63,804 bases of DNA from JAGGYK01 sp034716155 (GCA_034716155.1 JAYEFR010000095.1:1-63804), one strand, 5' to 3'; shown: positions 36,658 through 46,471, numbered from the stretch's first letter. Notes: a model not told the origin generated them from the letters alone. Translations and numbers: made by a program.

Positions 36658-36816
36658 TCTCATATAAACGCGTATGAGCGATCCACGCTCACAACCAAGG
36701 ATGAAAAAGTATCCAGAATCCAGGAGCCAGAATGAAGTCCCCCTTTGAAGGGGGTCAGGGGGTTGTTATTGGGGACCCTCCTGATCCCTGATCTCCGGCC
36801 CCTATTTTCATATAAC
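36658..36816. repeat. Composite repeat A-D-A
   Basis: An A unit (36658-36708, CATATAAACGCGTATGAGCG to AACCAAGGATGAAAAA) is followed by a D core (36709-36804). D holds CCCCCTTTGAAGGGGGTCAG (a hairpin) and GATCCCTGATCTCCGGCCCC. A final boundary TTTTCATATAAC (36805-36816) closes it. It accounts for half of the gap before the nuclease gene; the remainder shows nothing clear. Confidence 0.7.
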
Positions 36817-36899
36817 TTAAGCAAAATAGCCGGAGTCTATTTTGAGTGTTGACTTATGTGATTCTTATGCTTAATCTGCGGATATAAACAGGAGGGTCT

Positions 36900-37427
36900 A
36901 TGAAGGATAAAACCTTTGAGGAAATGAAGGTAATTGGAATTGCCTTGGATCCTACGAATAATACACCCATTGTTGTATTGAGAGACCAGAATAATAAAAT
37001 AATATTGCCAATCTGGATAGGCATCATGGAGGCAAGTGCCATAGCAGCAGCCATGGAAGGGGTGACCTTTTCCAGGCCTATGACGCATGATCTTCTTAAG
37101 GTTGCTATAGAGAAACTAGGCGGCAAGGTTATAAAGATTGAGGTTGTAGATCTCAAGGATAATGTATTCTATGCAGTGGTAAGTATAGAGACTAATAAAC
37201 AAGATATCATTACTATAGATGCAAGACCCTCTGATGCCATTGCGCTGGCCTTGAGGACTGACGCTCAGATATTTGTCGCAACCCATGTCCTTGATGAGGC
37301 AAGCCATATTGAGTCTGCATCTGGCGTTGACAAAAAGGCCATCTTTGGTTTTGGAAAGGATAAGGACAAACTCAAGGAAATTCTGGAAAAGATGAAACCT
37401 GAAGATTTTGGTAAGTATAAGGCATAA
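36900..37427 (+). CDS. Bifunctional nuclease family protein
   Basis: A 175-residue DUF151/BFN-domain protein. The conserved blocks are PIVVLRDQNNKIILPIWIG, EASAIAAAMEGV, RPMTHDLL and DARPSDAIALALR. Family members in plants and some bacteria have been described with DNase and RNase activity, but most bacterial members are uncharacterised. CAGGAGG lies before the ATG. A C-terminal acidic and basic tail follows. Monocistronic. Confidence 0.88.
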   Translation: MKDKTFEEMKVIGIALDPTNNTPIVVLRDQNNKIILPIWIGIMEASAIAAAMEGVTFSRPMTHDLLKVAIEKLGGKVIKIEVVDLKDNVFYAVVSIETNKQDIITIDARPSDAIALALRTDAQIFVATHVLDEASHIESASGVDKKAIFGFGKDKDKLKEILEKMKPEDFGKYKA

Positions 37428-37634
37428 TAGGGAAGATAATTTTGAGTTATGAATTCTGATTTTATCTTTGTCATTGCGATCTTTCTTAAGAATCCCTCAT
37501 AGCAGTTAGCCTTGATCATCTCCTTACAAGGAAATCATTTTTTAGTTCGTGATTCCAAAGTGGTTATTATAGTTGATAGCCCATGGTTTATAATGTATCC
37601 TTTATACTAAATAAATCGTGTATGGTGGCAGATA

Positions 37635-39911
37635 ATGGCAAGGTCTCATATATCTTCACATCCCAAGGCCATAAAGATAGGGAAAGGGATCTATCAATCC
37701 TTTGTAGAAAAGGCAAATGATGGCGTCTTTGTGTATCAGGATCACCATTTCTGTTATGTAAACCCCGAATTTAAAAGGGCATTAGGCTATCAAACCTCAG
37801 AACTTCTGTGTATGGGGCTTAAAGATATCGTGCGTGCCGGGATGAGAGATATAATCGAACAGCGCTATGAAAAGCGTATAAGGGGAGAGGATGTGCCACA
37901 GCGCTATGAGGTTGTCTTTATAACAAAAGACAGTATTGAGCGTATCTTTTCCCTTTCGCCCTCTGTTATCAAGTTTAACAACAGAGCAGCAACATTGAAT
38001 ATTGCCAGGGATATTACTGAGCGGGTGCATATTCAGCAGCAGTTGGAGGCCTCAAACCGGTTTGTAACAAGCCTGATAAATAACTCCAGTGATGCCATTA
38101 TTGCTACAGATATGGAAGGTAAGATATTAATATTCAATGATGCCGCTGAGAAGATCACGGGTTACAAGGCTGAGGATCTCTTGAACACCAAGATATCCAT
38201 AAGGGATTTTATGGGCCCGGGCGAGCAAAAGAGGATATTGGCCCTTTTGAATAAAGGATCTGCCAGGGCTCCATCTCGGATCATAGGCGAAGAGACCACA
38301 CTGCATGGCTTGGATGGCTCCCTTATCCCTATTTCTTTATCAGTATCCTATATCTATAAGGATGATAAACCTGTTGCCACCATAAGTATCTTTAGGGATC
38401 TCAGGCCAATACGAGAGGTAGAAGAAAGGCTCAGGGAGTCAGAGCAAAAATACCGCATATTAGTGGAAAAGGCCAATGATGGGATATTCGTATATCAAGA
38501 CCACATGTTTAAATACACCAACCCAAGGTTCAGGGAACTCCTGGACTATTCTCAAGACGAAATATTCAAGATGGGTCTGAAAGATCTTGTCAGGCCTGAA
38601 TTAAAAGATGAGATTGAGGATCGGTATGAACGCCGTATACATGGAGAAAAGGTTCCAGAACACTATGAGATTTCCTTTTTCGGTAAGGATAAAAAATGGA
38701 GAGATTTTGAGATCACGCCTGCTGTTATAGAATACGAAGGCAAAATAGCTACTCAAAATATCATCAGGGATATCACCGAGAGAAAATTGGCTGAAAGGGC
38801 ATTACAGATCAGTGAGGCAAGGTATAGGACAACAGTAGAACATACGGGTACTGCTATGATGATATTTGAAGATGATTATACTATATCGTTGGCTAATCAC
38901 CAGGCTGAGCTGCTAACAGGTTACTCAAGGCAAGAGATGGAAGGTAAGATGCTCTGGCCGGATATTGTCTTTGAAGAAGATATAGGGCGTATGAAGCTTT
39001 ATCATAAGGCTAGAAGGCAAATGGATAAAGGGACACCATCAGAATATGAATTTCGTCTTGTTGACAAATTTGGCAGAATAAAGGATGCATTTATTACCAT
39101 AGGAGTTATACCAGGGACAAAAAGCAGCGTTGCCTCAATAATGGATATAACCCAGAGAAAGCGCATGGAAGAGGAATTGGCCCAGACAAAGAAGCTGGCA
39201 ATGTTAGGAGAGATGTCGGCACATGTTGCACATGAGGTAAGGAATCCATTGCAACAGATCAAAACAGGTGTGGATTTCTTTTCCATGGCAGGCGAGCTTG
39301 ATCAAAGACAAAAGAAGATCCTAAATGGCATAATGAGCGGGATAAAAAATCTTGAAAGCTTTGTAACCCAGATCCTTGAATGGACAAAATCTGGCAAGGT
39401 CAGGCTGAGAAGACATAGTATAAATAATATCATAAATGGCCTGGTCTTTAACTATGAAGATCAGTTTAAGGCCCAAGATATCAAGGTAGAGGCGAGCTTT
39501 ACAAAGGATGTGGATAAGATAACCATAGATGGAATACAGCTACGGCAGGCCATGGAGGATATCATTGATAATGCTATGGATGCCATGCCGGATGGAGGTA
39601 TCTTAAAGATTGCCACGCAATATCTACCCAGGTATCCCTTTAAAGGGGAGATGGGCTATAATAAAGAATCTTTTACGGCAGACGCATTGGAGATCCGGAT
39701 CAAAGATACCGGCCGTGGGATCCCCAAGAAAGATCTGGGAAGGGTATTCCAACCGTTCTTTACGACAAAGACCAGGGGTACGGGTCTGGGCCTGGCCCTG
39801 GCTCAGAAGGTTGTATCGATCCACCATGGAGAGATTGAGGCCAAAAGCGATGGTAAAAATGGAGCGGAGTTTATTATCAGGGTGCCTATATCCCAGGGTG
39901 AGAGAAAATAG
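37635..39911 (+). CDS. Four-PAS cytoplasmic sensor histidine kinase
   Basis: A 758-residue histidine kinase without membrane segments. Four PAS domains are at about 15-135, 140-265, 275-395 and 400-520. PAS1 and PAS3 are close duplicates (VEKANDGVFVYQDHHF against VEKANDGIFVYQDHMF). HisKA follows with H533 in AHVAHEVRNPLQQ, then HATPase with N-box DNAMDAMPDGG and DTGRGIP, FFTTKTRGTGLGLALA. The gene is 8 bp upstream of an NtrC-type regulator, its obvious partner. It probably senses a cytoplasmic redox or small-molecule signal. Confidence 0.9.
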   Translation: MARSHISSHPKAIKIGKGIYQSFVEKANDGVFVYQDHHFCYVNPEFKRALGYQTSELLCMGLKDIVRAGMRDIIEQRYEKRIRGEDVPQRYEVVFITKDSIERIFSLSPSVIKFNNRAATLNIARDITERVHIQQQLEASNRFVTSLINNSSDAIIATDMEGKILIFNDAAEKITGYKAEDLLNTKISIRDFMGPGEQKRILALLNKGSARAPSRIIGEETTLHGLDGSLIPISLSVSYIYKDDKPVATISIFRDLRPIREVEERLRESEQKYRILVEKANDGIFVYQDHMFKYTNPRFRELLDYSQDEIFKMGLKDLVRPELKDEIEDRYERRIHGEKVPEHYEISFFGKDKKWRDFEITPAVIEYEGKIATQNIIRDITERKLAERALQISEARYRTTVEHTGTAMMIFEDDYTISLANHQAELLTGYSRQEMEGKMLWPDIVFEEDIGRMKLYHKARRQMDKGTPSEYEFRLVDKFGRIKDAFITIGVIPGTKSSVASIMDITQRKRMEEELAQTKKLAMLGEMSAHVAHEVRNPLQQIKTGVDFFSMAGELDQRQKKILNGIMSGIKNLESFVTQILEWTKSGKVRLRRHSINNIINGLVFNYEDQFKAQDIKVEASFTKDVDKITIDGIQLRQAMEDIIDNAMDAMPDGGILKIATQYLPRYPFKGEMGYNKESFTADALEIRIKDTGRGIPKKDLGRVFQPFFTTKTRGTGLGLALAQKVVSIHHGEIEAKSDGKNGAEFIIRVPISQGERK

Positions 39912-39919
39912 AGGGCTTT

Positions 39920-41323
39920 ATGGATAACAAAAAGAGTGTCCTATTGGTAGATGATGAAGAGGTCTTCTTAGAACAATTAAAGGAGGCACTAGAGGCCAAC
40001 CATCCTGAACTTGGGATAGATACCGCAGAAGACGGGGTGTGTGCTTTAGAAAGGCTTTCAAAATTTCACTACGATATCGTACTTACTGACATAAAGATGC
40101 CCCGTATGGATGGAATTTCTCTCTTAAAGGAGATCCGTAGCAGGTTTCCATCTACATATGTAGTAATGATCACAGCATTCGGCAGTGTATCCTCTGCAGT
40201 GGAGGCCATGAAATATGGCGCATATGATTTCCTAGAAAAGCCCTTTAATATGGAGACATTAGAACTTTCTCTGGCAAAGATAATAAAGCAACAGGAGATA
40301 TTAGAAGAAAACATCGGGCTCAAAGGACAGATCCAGCAGCATGCTCAGGGGATGGATCAGATTGTGGGTGCGCACCCAAAGATGCAGAAGGTCTATGAGC
40401 AGATTATCACGGCAGCGGATATTGAGCTTACTGTGCTTATAATGGGAGAGACAGGGACAGGCAAGGAACTAGTAGCCAGGTCCGTTCATTCAAGGAGTGA
40501 GAGGAAAGGAAGACCCTTTGTGGTCATTAACTGCGCTGCCGTGCCGGAAAACCTTTTAGAATCCGAGTTTTTCGGACATGAGAAAGGAGCCTTTAGCGGG
40601 GCTATAGCTCAGAGGATAGGGAAGTTCGAAAAGGCTCATACAGGCACCCTTTTTCTTGACGAGATAGGTGATATCCCTTTGGGTCTGCAGGCCAAGATGC
40701 TAAGGGTCTTACAGGATGGCCACATTACACGATTGGGGAGCAACCAGGAGATAAAACTGGACTTTCGGGTGATTTGCGCCACTAACCGTCCGATTGAAGA
40801 GATGATCAAGAAAAAGCTCTTTCGTGAAGACCTCTATTATCGTATCAGTGTCTTTCCTATCTGGGTGCCGCCTCTTAGGCAACGGGTACAAGACATACCA
40901 TTACTTGTTAACCACTTTATTACAAAATACAGGGAAAGTCTTAATTCAAATCTAAAAGGGGTGTCCCCTGAGGTAATGGATCAATTGATGAAGTATCCGT
41001 GGCCAGGCAATGTGCGTGAGCTGGAAAATGTTGTGCAGCGGGCCATGGTTTCTATTAGTACTGAGGTTATTGAGAAGATCCCTTCTCTTGGTGCAGGTTT
41101 GGAAAATAATCTCCCGCTCCAAAACATCTCCATAGAGGGCAGGGAAGATACGACATTTCAAGATCTCAAGCAATCCCTTGTTGAGGAATTTGAAGAAAGA
41201 TATTTCTCATCCTTGCTGAATAAGCATGGTGGTGTAATTGCTGCAGCAGCGCGTGAGGCAGGGCTGAATTATAAGACCTTTTATCTGAAACTGGGAAAGT
41301 ATGGGCTATTAAAGAAACGCTAA
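39920..41323 (+). CDS. NtrC-family sigma-54 response regulator
   Basis: 467 residues. The receiver domain (about 1-125) has phospho-acceptor D57 in VLTDIKMPRMDG. The AAA+ domain (about 145-385) has Walker A GETGTGKEL, the sigma-54 contact loop GAFSGA (normally GAFTGA; a conservative change) and LFLDEIGD. The C-terminal Fis-type HTH is AAAAREAGLNYKTFYLKL. Paired with the PAS kinase. The CoA-transferase cluster behind a sigma-54 promoter lies 5 kb away and is one possible target. Confidence 0.93.
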   Translation: MDNKKSVLLVDDEEVFLEQLKEALEANHPELGIDTAEDGVCALERLSKFHYDIVLTDIKMPRMDGISLLKEIRSRFPSTYVVMITAFGSVSSAVEAMKYGAYDFLEKPFNMETLELSLAKIIKQQEILEENIGLKGQIQQHAQGMDQIVGAHPKMQKVYEQIITAADIELTVLIMGETGTGKELVARSVHSRSERKGRPFVVINCAAVPENLLESEFFGHEKGAFSGAIAQRIGKFEKAHTGTLFLDEIGDIPLGLQAKMLRVLQDGHITRLGSNQEIKLDFRVICATNRPIEEMIKKKLFREDLYYRISVFPIWVPPLRQRVQDIPLLVNHFITKYRESLNSNLKGVSPEVMDQLMKYPWPGNVRELENVVQRAMVSISTEVIEKIPSLGAGLENNLPLQNISIEGREDTTFQDLKQSLVEEFEERYFSSLLNKHGGVIAAAAREAGLNYKTFYLKLGKYGLLKKR

Positions 41324-41617
41324 CCGTTCACGGGGTCCAGAAATCGGGATTTTATTTAACCCTATAAAACTTGGTCCTTTGGGCCAGGGCGGAGTTCGAC
41401 AGCTTTGCCGATAAAATCGGATTAGCACTGCTGGAGTACTGGAGTATTGAAAAGATAATGGGCAGTTATTATTGCTCTAAAGTGCGTAATTCCGTGGTTG
41501 GTGAGATGGTTTTCGCATTTTCATTACTCTATTACTCCATAAAATTTTTTGCGCTCATGCATAGTTATCCGCAATACTAAATTTTTTCGTAACCATTGAA
41601 ACGTGAGCGGATACAAC
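41324..41617. other. Intergenic stretch without supported gene
   Basis: This is the gap between the NtrC regulator and the CoA-transferase cluster. It contains GCGCTCATGCATAG...GAAACGTGAGCGGATACAAC, a badly degraded A-like palindrome (about 41550-41612), and a TTGGTCC/GGGCCAGG hairpin-like segment near 41370. A 69-codon frame here has no ribosome site and no recognisable content. Confidence 0.4.
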
Positions 41618-42388
41618 CTACCTTCCTATTATATATCGATGAGGGTCTACCTCTTCCCTCAGGATTTTAAGCTCTACTTCAGTAGGGGGCTTGGTTATGA
41701 AGACCTTGGGGGCTTGGAGTATCTCAAAGCCGCAGTTATCCTGTATATCCTTAAACGTATACCCGGGATTGATGGATAATACCCGCATGCGCTTGCTCTC
41801 AGGATCAAAATCCATCACCCCCATATTGGTAATGACCCTGTAAGGCCCTGTATTCAGAGGTAGCCCGGAGACTGCCCTGGAATCCCCCCCCTCAAGCCAG
41901 CCCGGAGTAGTAATAAAATTCAGCTTTTTTACAAAACGACGTGTGTCTTGTATGGTCATGATTATCTGCTTCCAGCAGAATGAAGCAAAGTCATTGGACC
42001 CGCCGCTTCCGGGAAATCTTATCTTGGGCTTGCTGTGGTTTTCTCCTATCATAGTGGAGTTCAGGTTCCCGTACATGTCGATCTGCACACCCCCCAAGAT
42101 GGTATAATCCACAAACCCCCTGCAGCATGTCTCCATGACATCACACATCCCTGATGCCATGACAGCATTATGAAAGGTTCTGGAATCCCCGACAGAGATG
42201 GGCATTTCGGGCAGTTGCGGGTCTACACCTCCCGACTCAAACATGATTACGAGGTGAGGAGCTAGGGTCTTCTGGGCAAGCATGGCAGCTGCGCAGGGGG
42301 CACCCGTCCCAACACTTGCCGTGTAACCATTTCCAAGCTCTCTTGATGCCACGCATATCATGAGCTCCATTATATTAAAGTCCGCCAT
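41618..42388 (-). CDS. CoA-transferase subunit B (glutaconate type)
   Basis: About 256 residues from ATG at 42388, where GGGAGG lies 6 bp upstream; a longer frame lacks a ribosome site. It is the beta subunit of a family I CoA-transferase like glutaconate CoA-transferase. E51 in MFESGGVDP is positioned like the catalytic Glu that forms the CoA thioester. GGVQIDMYGNLNST and FPGSGGSNDFAS are also family-typical. It overlaps subunit A by 14 bp. The acid substrate cannot be deduced. Confidence 0.82.
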   Translation of the reverse strand: MADFNIMELMICVASRELGNGYTASVGTGAPCAAAMLAQKTLAPHLVIMFESGGVDPQLPEMPISVGDSRTFHNAVMASGMCDVMETCCRGFVDYTILGGVQIDMYGNLNSTMIGENHSKPKIRFPGSGGSNDFASFCWKQIIMTIQDTRRFVKKLNFITTPGWLEGGDSRAVSGLPLNTGPYRVITNMGVMDFDPESKRMRVLSINPGYTFKDIQDNCGFEILQAPKVFITKPPTEVELKILREEVDPHRYIIGR

Positions 42389-43379
42389 TTTTCGCCTCCC
42401 TGTGGAGCAAAAATTCCTTCTGCCGTAGTTCATTGAGCCTGGCAATGCCCCCGTTTTTCTCAATGTACTCAGCATGATCGGCACAGTCGTAGATGTTACG
42501 TTTCAAAAACTTGGCAAATTCGTCTGGATCTCTCTGCACGATTAACCACTGCATAAGGTGATCTTCGTCTGAGAAGTACTCGTATGGCATGGTCCCAGGG
42601 TATGCACCATATGGAACCTCACACACCGCATCGACAAGGTAAAACGGGATTGATGTACTGGTGGGGTCCTTTCGGATCTCCTCATTGGGGATCAAGCGCT
42701 CGGTGGTGATAATCAGGTGCTTGGAAGCCCCGGCAAGGTCATCATCAGAGATCATGATCCCCTTGATTCTCGCATTCCCATAGATATCTGCCTCATGCAC
42801 GTGGATTATTGATATATCCGGATACAGAGCGGGCTGTAACATTATCTTCTTGCCGGTAAAGGGGCATTCTGCGATCTTACCTCCGCTGTACTTGAATGTG
42901 TCAGTGCCGAACATATTACGTGTAGGAACATATGGTACACCCATAGCCGCTGCCTTAAGCCTGGCGGAAAGGCTGTAGTTGGTCCATTCACAGATCTCTA
43001 CCTTGCCGCTTTGGATGTATTTTCTGGCACATGGGGATAGGCCCCTGGCTTCCAGTCCAATAACATAGGCAACGTCAACCCTGTTAAAGACCTCTCCTGC
43101 TGCCAAGATCTGGAAATCATGTGTGGATGTATGGCCGGCAAATCCCATATTTTTCCTGCCTTGGCGGACTATCTCATGACATGCAGCCACAGGGGTCCTG
43201 TTGGCCCCAAAACCCCCTATGGCAAGGTACTCGCCATCATGTACAAATTCCCTTATAGCCTCACTCAGTCCCATCAGCTTGTTTTTCATCCTCCGTGATT
43301 TCTTACAGAAGGAATCTCTTGCCTTGTCCGGGTCAGGATCCGTAAAAAACTCGCCTTTCCCTTCTTCTAGGACAACCAC
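42375..43379 (-). CDS. CoA-transferase subunit A (glutaconate type)
   Basis: A 334-residue alpha subunit. It starts at GTG 43379, supported by AGGAGG 8 bp upstream. IGGFGANRTPVAACHEIVRQ, ADIYGNARIKG and the C-terminal acidic region match GctA-like subunits. It lies between a second CoA-transferase and subunit B in a probable operon of five genes (46417 to 41618). Together with B it would move CoA between acyl-CoA and a free acid. Confidence 0.84.
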   Translation of the reverse strand: MVVLEEGKGEFFTDPDPDKARDSFCKKSRRMKNKLMGLSEAIREFVHDGEYLAIGGFGANRTPVAACHEIVRQGRKNMGFAGHTSTHDFQILAAGEVFNRVDVAYVIGLEARGLSPCARKYIQSGKVEICEWTNYSLSARLKAAAMGVPYVPTRNMFGTDTFKYSGGKIAECPFTGKKIMLQPALYPDISIIHVHEADIYGNARIKGIMISDDDLAGASKHLIITTERLIPNEEIRKDPTSTSIPFYLVDAVCEVPYGAYPGTMPYEYFSDEDHLMQWLIVQRDPDEFAKFLKRNIYDCADHAEYIEKNGGIARLNELRQKEFLLHREAKNGGL

Positions 43380-43406
43380 TGATGCAACCTCCTTTTGTTT
43401 CGAGAA

Positions 43407-45032
43407 CTATGCTGCATCTTTCCGTTCATGTTTATATAAAGAGTATGTCTCATCTGTTTTTGCCATTTTACTCTTTGATATGATTTCGTCCTTTATCAGC
43501 ATCTTTGCATCTACGAAGATCCGCGGATCCATTTCATGCAGATTAGCCGATATCAAAGGCTTGAACTCCATTTGATCTAAGACATCTCTGTTTAGATTTA
43601 AGCCCGGAGCGATTTCAATGAGGGTTACGCCTTCTTTTCTCAGTTCGAATACGGCCCTTTCCGTAATAAACATGACCTTTTGACCTGTCTCTTTTGCATA
43701 TTCCCCGCTGAATGTAATCTGTTCAACACTATCTACGTACTTCTTTTTATTTCCTTCTTTTATAATGTTTGGTTTTCCACTCCGAGCTTCAACTTGAGCC
43801 TTACAAGTTAATTCCCCGATAAAGACCACCTTTTTTGCGTTTTGTGTAATATTTATAAAACCGCCACAGCCAGCCAGCCGCGTGCCGAAACGGCTGACAT
43901 TTACATTCCCGTATTTATCTATTTGGGCTGCCCCCAAAAATGCCATATCCAGACCACCGCCATCATAAAAATCAAACTGAGAGGGCTGATCGATGATGGC
44001 ATCAGCATTTGCAGCAGCCCCAAAGCTTAACCCTCCGGCAGGGACACCGCCCACTGGCCCGGCCTCTACTGTGAGTGTTATCAGATCACTAATCCCTTCT
44101 TCGGCAGCAACTGCTGCAACGCCATCTGGCATGCCAATGCCCAGATTGACAATAGCACCAGGAGATAGTTCCATTGCAGCCCTGCGGGCAATTAATTTCC
44201 TGTTGTTAAACGGCAATGGATCTAGATTGCCAAGAGGGACAAACACCTCTCCTGACAATGCCGGGTTGTATTGTTCGATATATGTCTGCCAATGATTTCC
44301 CGGTCTGGCTACAACAACCGCGTCCACATAGATTCCTGGGATCTTTACATCAAACGGTTTAAATCTCCCATTGACTGAAACTCGCTCTACCTGAGCGATG
44401 ACGATGCCGCCGGAATTTTTCGCCGCCTGTGCCATGGATAACATCTCAAGCGTAGCTGTTTCCCTCTCCATTGTAATATTCCCATTTAAATCTGCAGTAG
44501 TGCCTCTCGCAAAGGCTACATCAATGGGAAGTGTCTTATAAAACAGTTTTTCTTGCCCTGCGATCTCTATAAGTTCCACAAGGTCTTCTTTTGTCCTTTC
44601 ATTGACCTTTCCCCCACTTTGGCGTGGATCGACAAATGTCTTGAGGCCCGTATGGGTAATGAATCCAGGCCTGCCGCCTGCTATCTCCCTAAACAGGCAA
44701 GAGATCACCCCTTGAGGGAAATTGTATGCCTCTATCTTGTTTTCCATTGCCAATTTGCCCAATTTTGGGGCCAGGTTCCAATATCCCTCAATAACCCTCT
44801 TTACAAGCCCCTCATGCGCCAGGTGATTTAGACCTCTATCTCTTCCATCACCTTGCCCTGCTGCACCGACAATAGTAAGGTTTACAGGTTTGCCTGTTTC
44901 GACAAACATCTCTTCCAATGCAGATGTCAGATCTTCAGGATGTCCGTTCCCGACAAATCCTCCAATAGCAACAGTGTCTCCATCTTTTATCAATCCTATT
45001 GCCTCTTGAACATCAATAACTTTTCCTGACAT
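43407..45032 (-). CDS. Acyl-CoA:acetate/3-ketoacid CoA-transferase
   Basis: 541 residues from ATG 45032 (GGAGG 5 bp upstream, inside the end of the preceding gene). Both halves of a family I CoA-transferase are fused, as in YdiF and propionate CoA-transferase. The glycine motif AIGGFVGNGHPEDL begins it, and the catalytic Glu is E323 in TLTVEAGPVGG. GLDMAFLGAAQIDKYGNVNV is a hallmark of this family. In the operon it could exchange CoA among acetate, butyrate-type or hydroxy acids. Confidence 0.9.
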   Translation of the reverse strand: MSGKVIDVQEAIGLIKDGDTVAIGGFVGNGHPEDLTSALEEMFVETGKPVNLTIVGAAGQGDGRDRGLNHLAHEGLVKRVIEGYWNLAPKLGKLAMENKIEAYNFPQGVISCLFREIAGGRPGFITHTGLKTFVDPRQSGGKVNERTKEDLVELIEIAGQEKLFYKTLPIDVAFARGTTADLNGNITMERETATLEMLSMAQAAKNSGGIVIAQVERVSVNGRFKPFDVKIPGIYVDAVVVARPGNHWQTYIEQYNPALSGEVFVPLGNLDPLPFNNRKLIARRAAMELSPGAIVNLGIGMPDGVAAVAAEEGISDLITLTVEAGPVGGVPAGGLSFGAAANADAIIDQPSQFDFYDGGGLDMAFLGAAQIDKYGNVNVSRFGTRLAGCGGFINITQNAKKVVFIGELTCKAQVEARSGKPNIIKEGNKKKYVDSVEQITFSGEYAKETGQKVMFITERAVFELRKEGVTLIEIAPGLNLNRDVLDQMEFKPLISANLHEMDPRIFVDAKMLIKDEIISKSKMAKTDETYSLYKHERKDAA

Positions 45033-45033
45033 A

Positions 45034-45984
45034 TTATCCTCCATATATAATCTTTATGAGATCAAACAATTTATCATCTCTCCATTTTACAAAATCTTTA
45101 AAGGATTTGCCTTTCATTTCATCTTTTACGCCATCTATCAATTTTTCTTTCATGGGTTCGGTGATATAATTCCATGTGGTAAGTTCTTCCCAGATTGCCT
45201 TGAATGTTGTGTTTCCAATACCATCAATAAAATGTCCGATCCCTCCCTTTTCTCCACCTCCAAGATGATAGATCATATGCGAGCCCATCAATGCCCATCT
45301 AAGACCCGGGCCGGCGCATAGTGCCTTGTCTACGTCTTCTACGCTTGCAACCCCATTTTCCACCAAATCGATTGCCTCTCGCCACAGGGCAACAGCAAGC
45401 CTGTTGCCTATAAATCCAGGGACCTCCTTTCTCACAACCACAGCGACCTTTCCCAGTTCTTCCATGAATTTAAGGGTGTTATCGACGGTTTCTTCAGATG
45501 TATCTTTCCCCGGCACTATCTCAACCAAAGGGATTAAGTGCGGTGGATTCCATGGGTGTGTGATTACACATCTATCTTTATGCGTAACTGCTTGTTGGAT
45601 CTTTGTCATACTTAAGCCGGAAGAACTACTCCCGATAATCACATGGGTCGGGGCATACTTGTCTATTTCTTTAAAGATTGGTTTTTTAATCTCGTAGGTT
45701 TCGCCGGTACATTCCTCAACAAAATCCGCATCCCTTACCGCCTCGGATATCTCTGTTACGAGGGTTATCCTCTCAAGGGCCTTCTTTTTATCAACCTCTG
45801 ATAACACCCCTTTCTCTATAAAGAAGTCGAGGTTTGAGCGAACATTTTTTATACCTTGTTGCCTTGTCTCGGCCCTTCTTGAATATGCAGTGACGTAGTA
45901 CCCCTTTTCTGCAAACAGTGTCACCCACGCAGCGCCTATGACCCCTGTTCCTATGACAGCGACCTTTTCAATCCCATCCGCCAT
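45034..45984 (-). CDS. 3-hydroxyacyl-CoA dehydrogenase family protein
   Basis: 316 residues. An NAD-binding domain opens with VIGTGVIGAAWVTLF (residues about 10-24). The motif SSSSGLSMTKIQQA and the catalytic-type HPWNPPHLIPLVEIVPG follow, with the C-terminal 3HCDH domain ending near residue 300. The sequence style is closer to carnitine 3-dehydrogenase and lambda-crystallin than to the FadB domain, so the substrate may be a free or CoA-bound 3-hydroxy acid. The stop is contiguous with the following CoA-transferase start, indicating co-expression. Confidence 0.87.
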   Translation of the reverse strand: MADGIEKVAVIGTGVIGAAWVTLFAEKGYYVTAYSRRAETRQQGIKNVRSNLDFFIEKGVLSEVDKKKALERITLVTEISEAVRDADFVEECTGETYEIKKPIFKEIDKYAPTHVIIGSSSSGLSMTKIQQAVTHKDRCVITHPWNPPHLIPLVEIVPGKDTSEETVDNTLKFMEELGKVAVVVRKEVPGFIGNRLAVALWREAIDLVENGVASVEDVDKALCAGPGLRWALMGSHMIYHLGGGEKGGIGHFIDGIGNTTFKAIWEELTTWNYITEPMKEKLIDGVKDEMKGKSFKDFVKWRDDKLFDLIKIIYGG

Positions 45985-46150
45985 TGTTACTTCTCCCTTT
46001 CACAGTCGTTTAAAAACGCAGATCCAAAGTTCTTATCCCCTCAGCATTTATTACGGTCTCCATTTTTATTCCCTTCTATGGAGAGCACAGCTTGGTAGTT
46101 GTTTAACATCTGCCGGGTTTGCTAACCGCTTTATGGCAGATAGCCTTATC

Positions 46151-46417
46151 CTAAGCAGCGTGGCGGATTTTATTTGTCATATCTACTACATCTTCCAGGT
46201 CGAATACCTTGTCATAAGCGCCCCATGGGTTAACATCAGGGTCTTCCTTGCATGTTGGGCAAAAATATTTTACGGTAAGGTCCTCAGCACCAGACCCCCA
46301 TATCTCCATCTTGCGGCATTCTCTGCAAAGTGCCTTTCCGCAGCCGGCACAGACGTCAACTGCCTCGTTCTTTCCGCAGATCTCACAGGGTTTTTTATTC
46401 ATCTCTAAATCTTTCAT
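46151..46417 (-). CDS. Small cysteine-rich zinc-finger protein
   Basis: About 88 residues from ATG 46417 (GGGAGG 6 bp upstream). The cysteine pairs PCEICGKNEAVDVCAGCGKA, LCRECRK and FCPTCKE can bind two or more zinc ions in B-box-like fashion. The C-terminal part (AYDKVFDLEDVVDMTNK) is acidic. It is the first gene after a sigma-54-type promoter and precedes the dehydrogenase and CoA-transferase genes; its role there is unknown. Confidence 0.7.
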   Translation of the reverse strand: MKDLEMNKKPCEICGKNEAVDVCAGCGKALCRECRKMEIWGSGAEDLTVKYFCPTCKEDPDVNPWGAYDKVFDLEDVVDMTNKIRHAA

Positions 46418-46455
46418 AGCCAACCTCCCTCTTTTTTTTATTCTATTCTCACTAC

Positions 46456-46471
46456 TGCGAATCCCATGCCA
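46456..46471 (-). promoter_or_regulatory. Sigma-54 (-24/-12) promoter
   Basis: The - strand reads TGGCATGGGATTCGCA. GG and GC are exactly 12 bp apart, as in the consensus TGGCACG-N4-TTGCA, with two transitions. The start would fall near 46444, about 27 nt before the zinc-finger gene of the CoA-transferase cluster. Confidence 0.55.

Noticed and set aside
41371..41580. 69-codon + strand frame after the NtrC regulator
   Set aside because: No ribosome site or family features; it overlaps a degraded repeat.
46020..46100. 17-codon - strand frame METVINAEG before the dehydrogenase gene
   Set aside because: It has a weak ribosome site but is too short and unrecognisable to call; it may be a relic.
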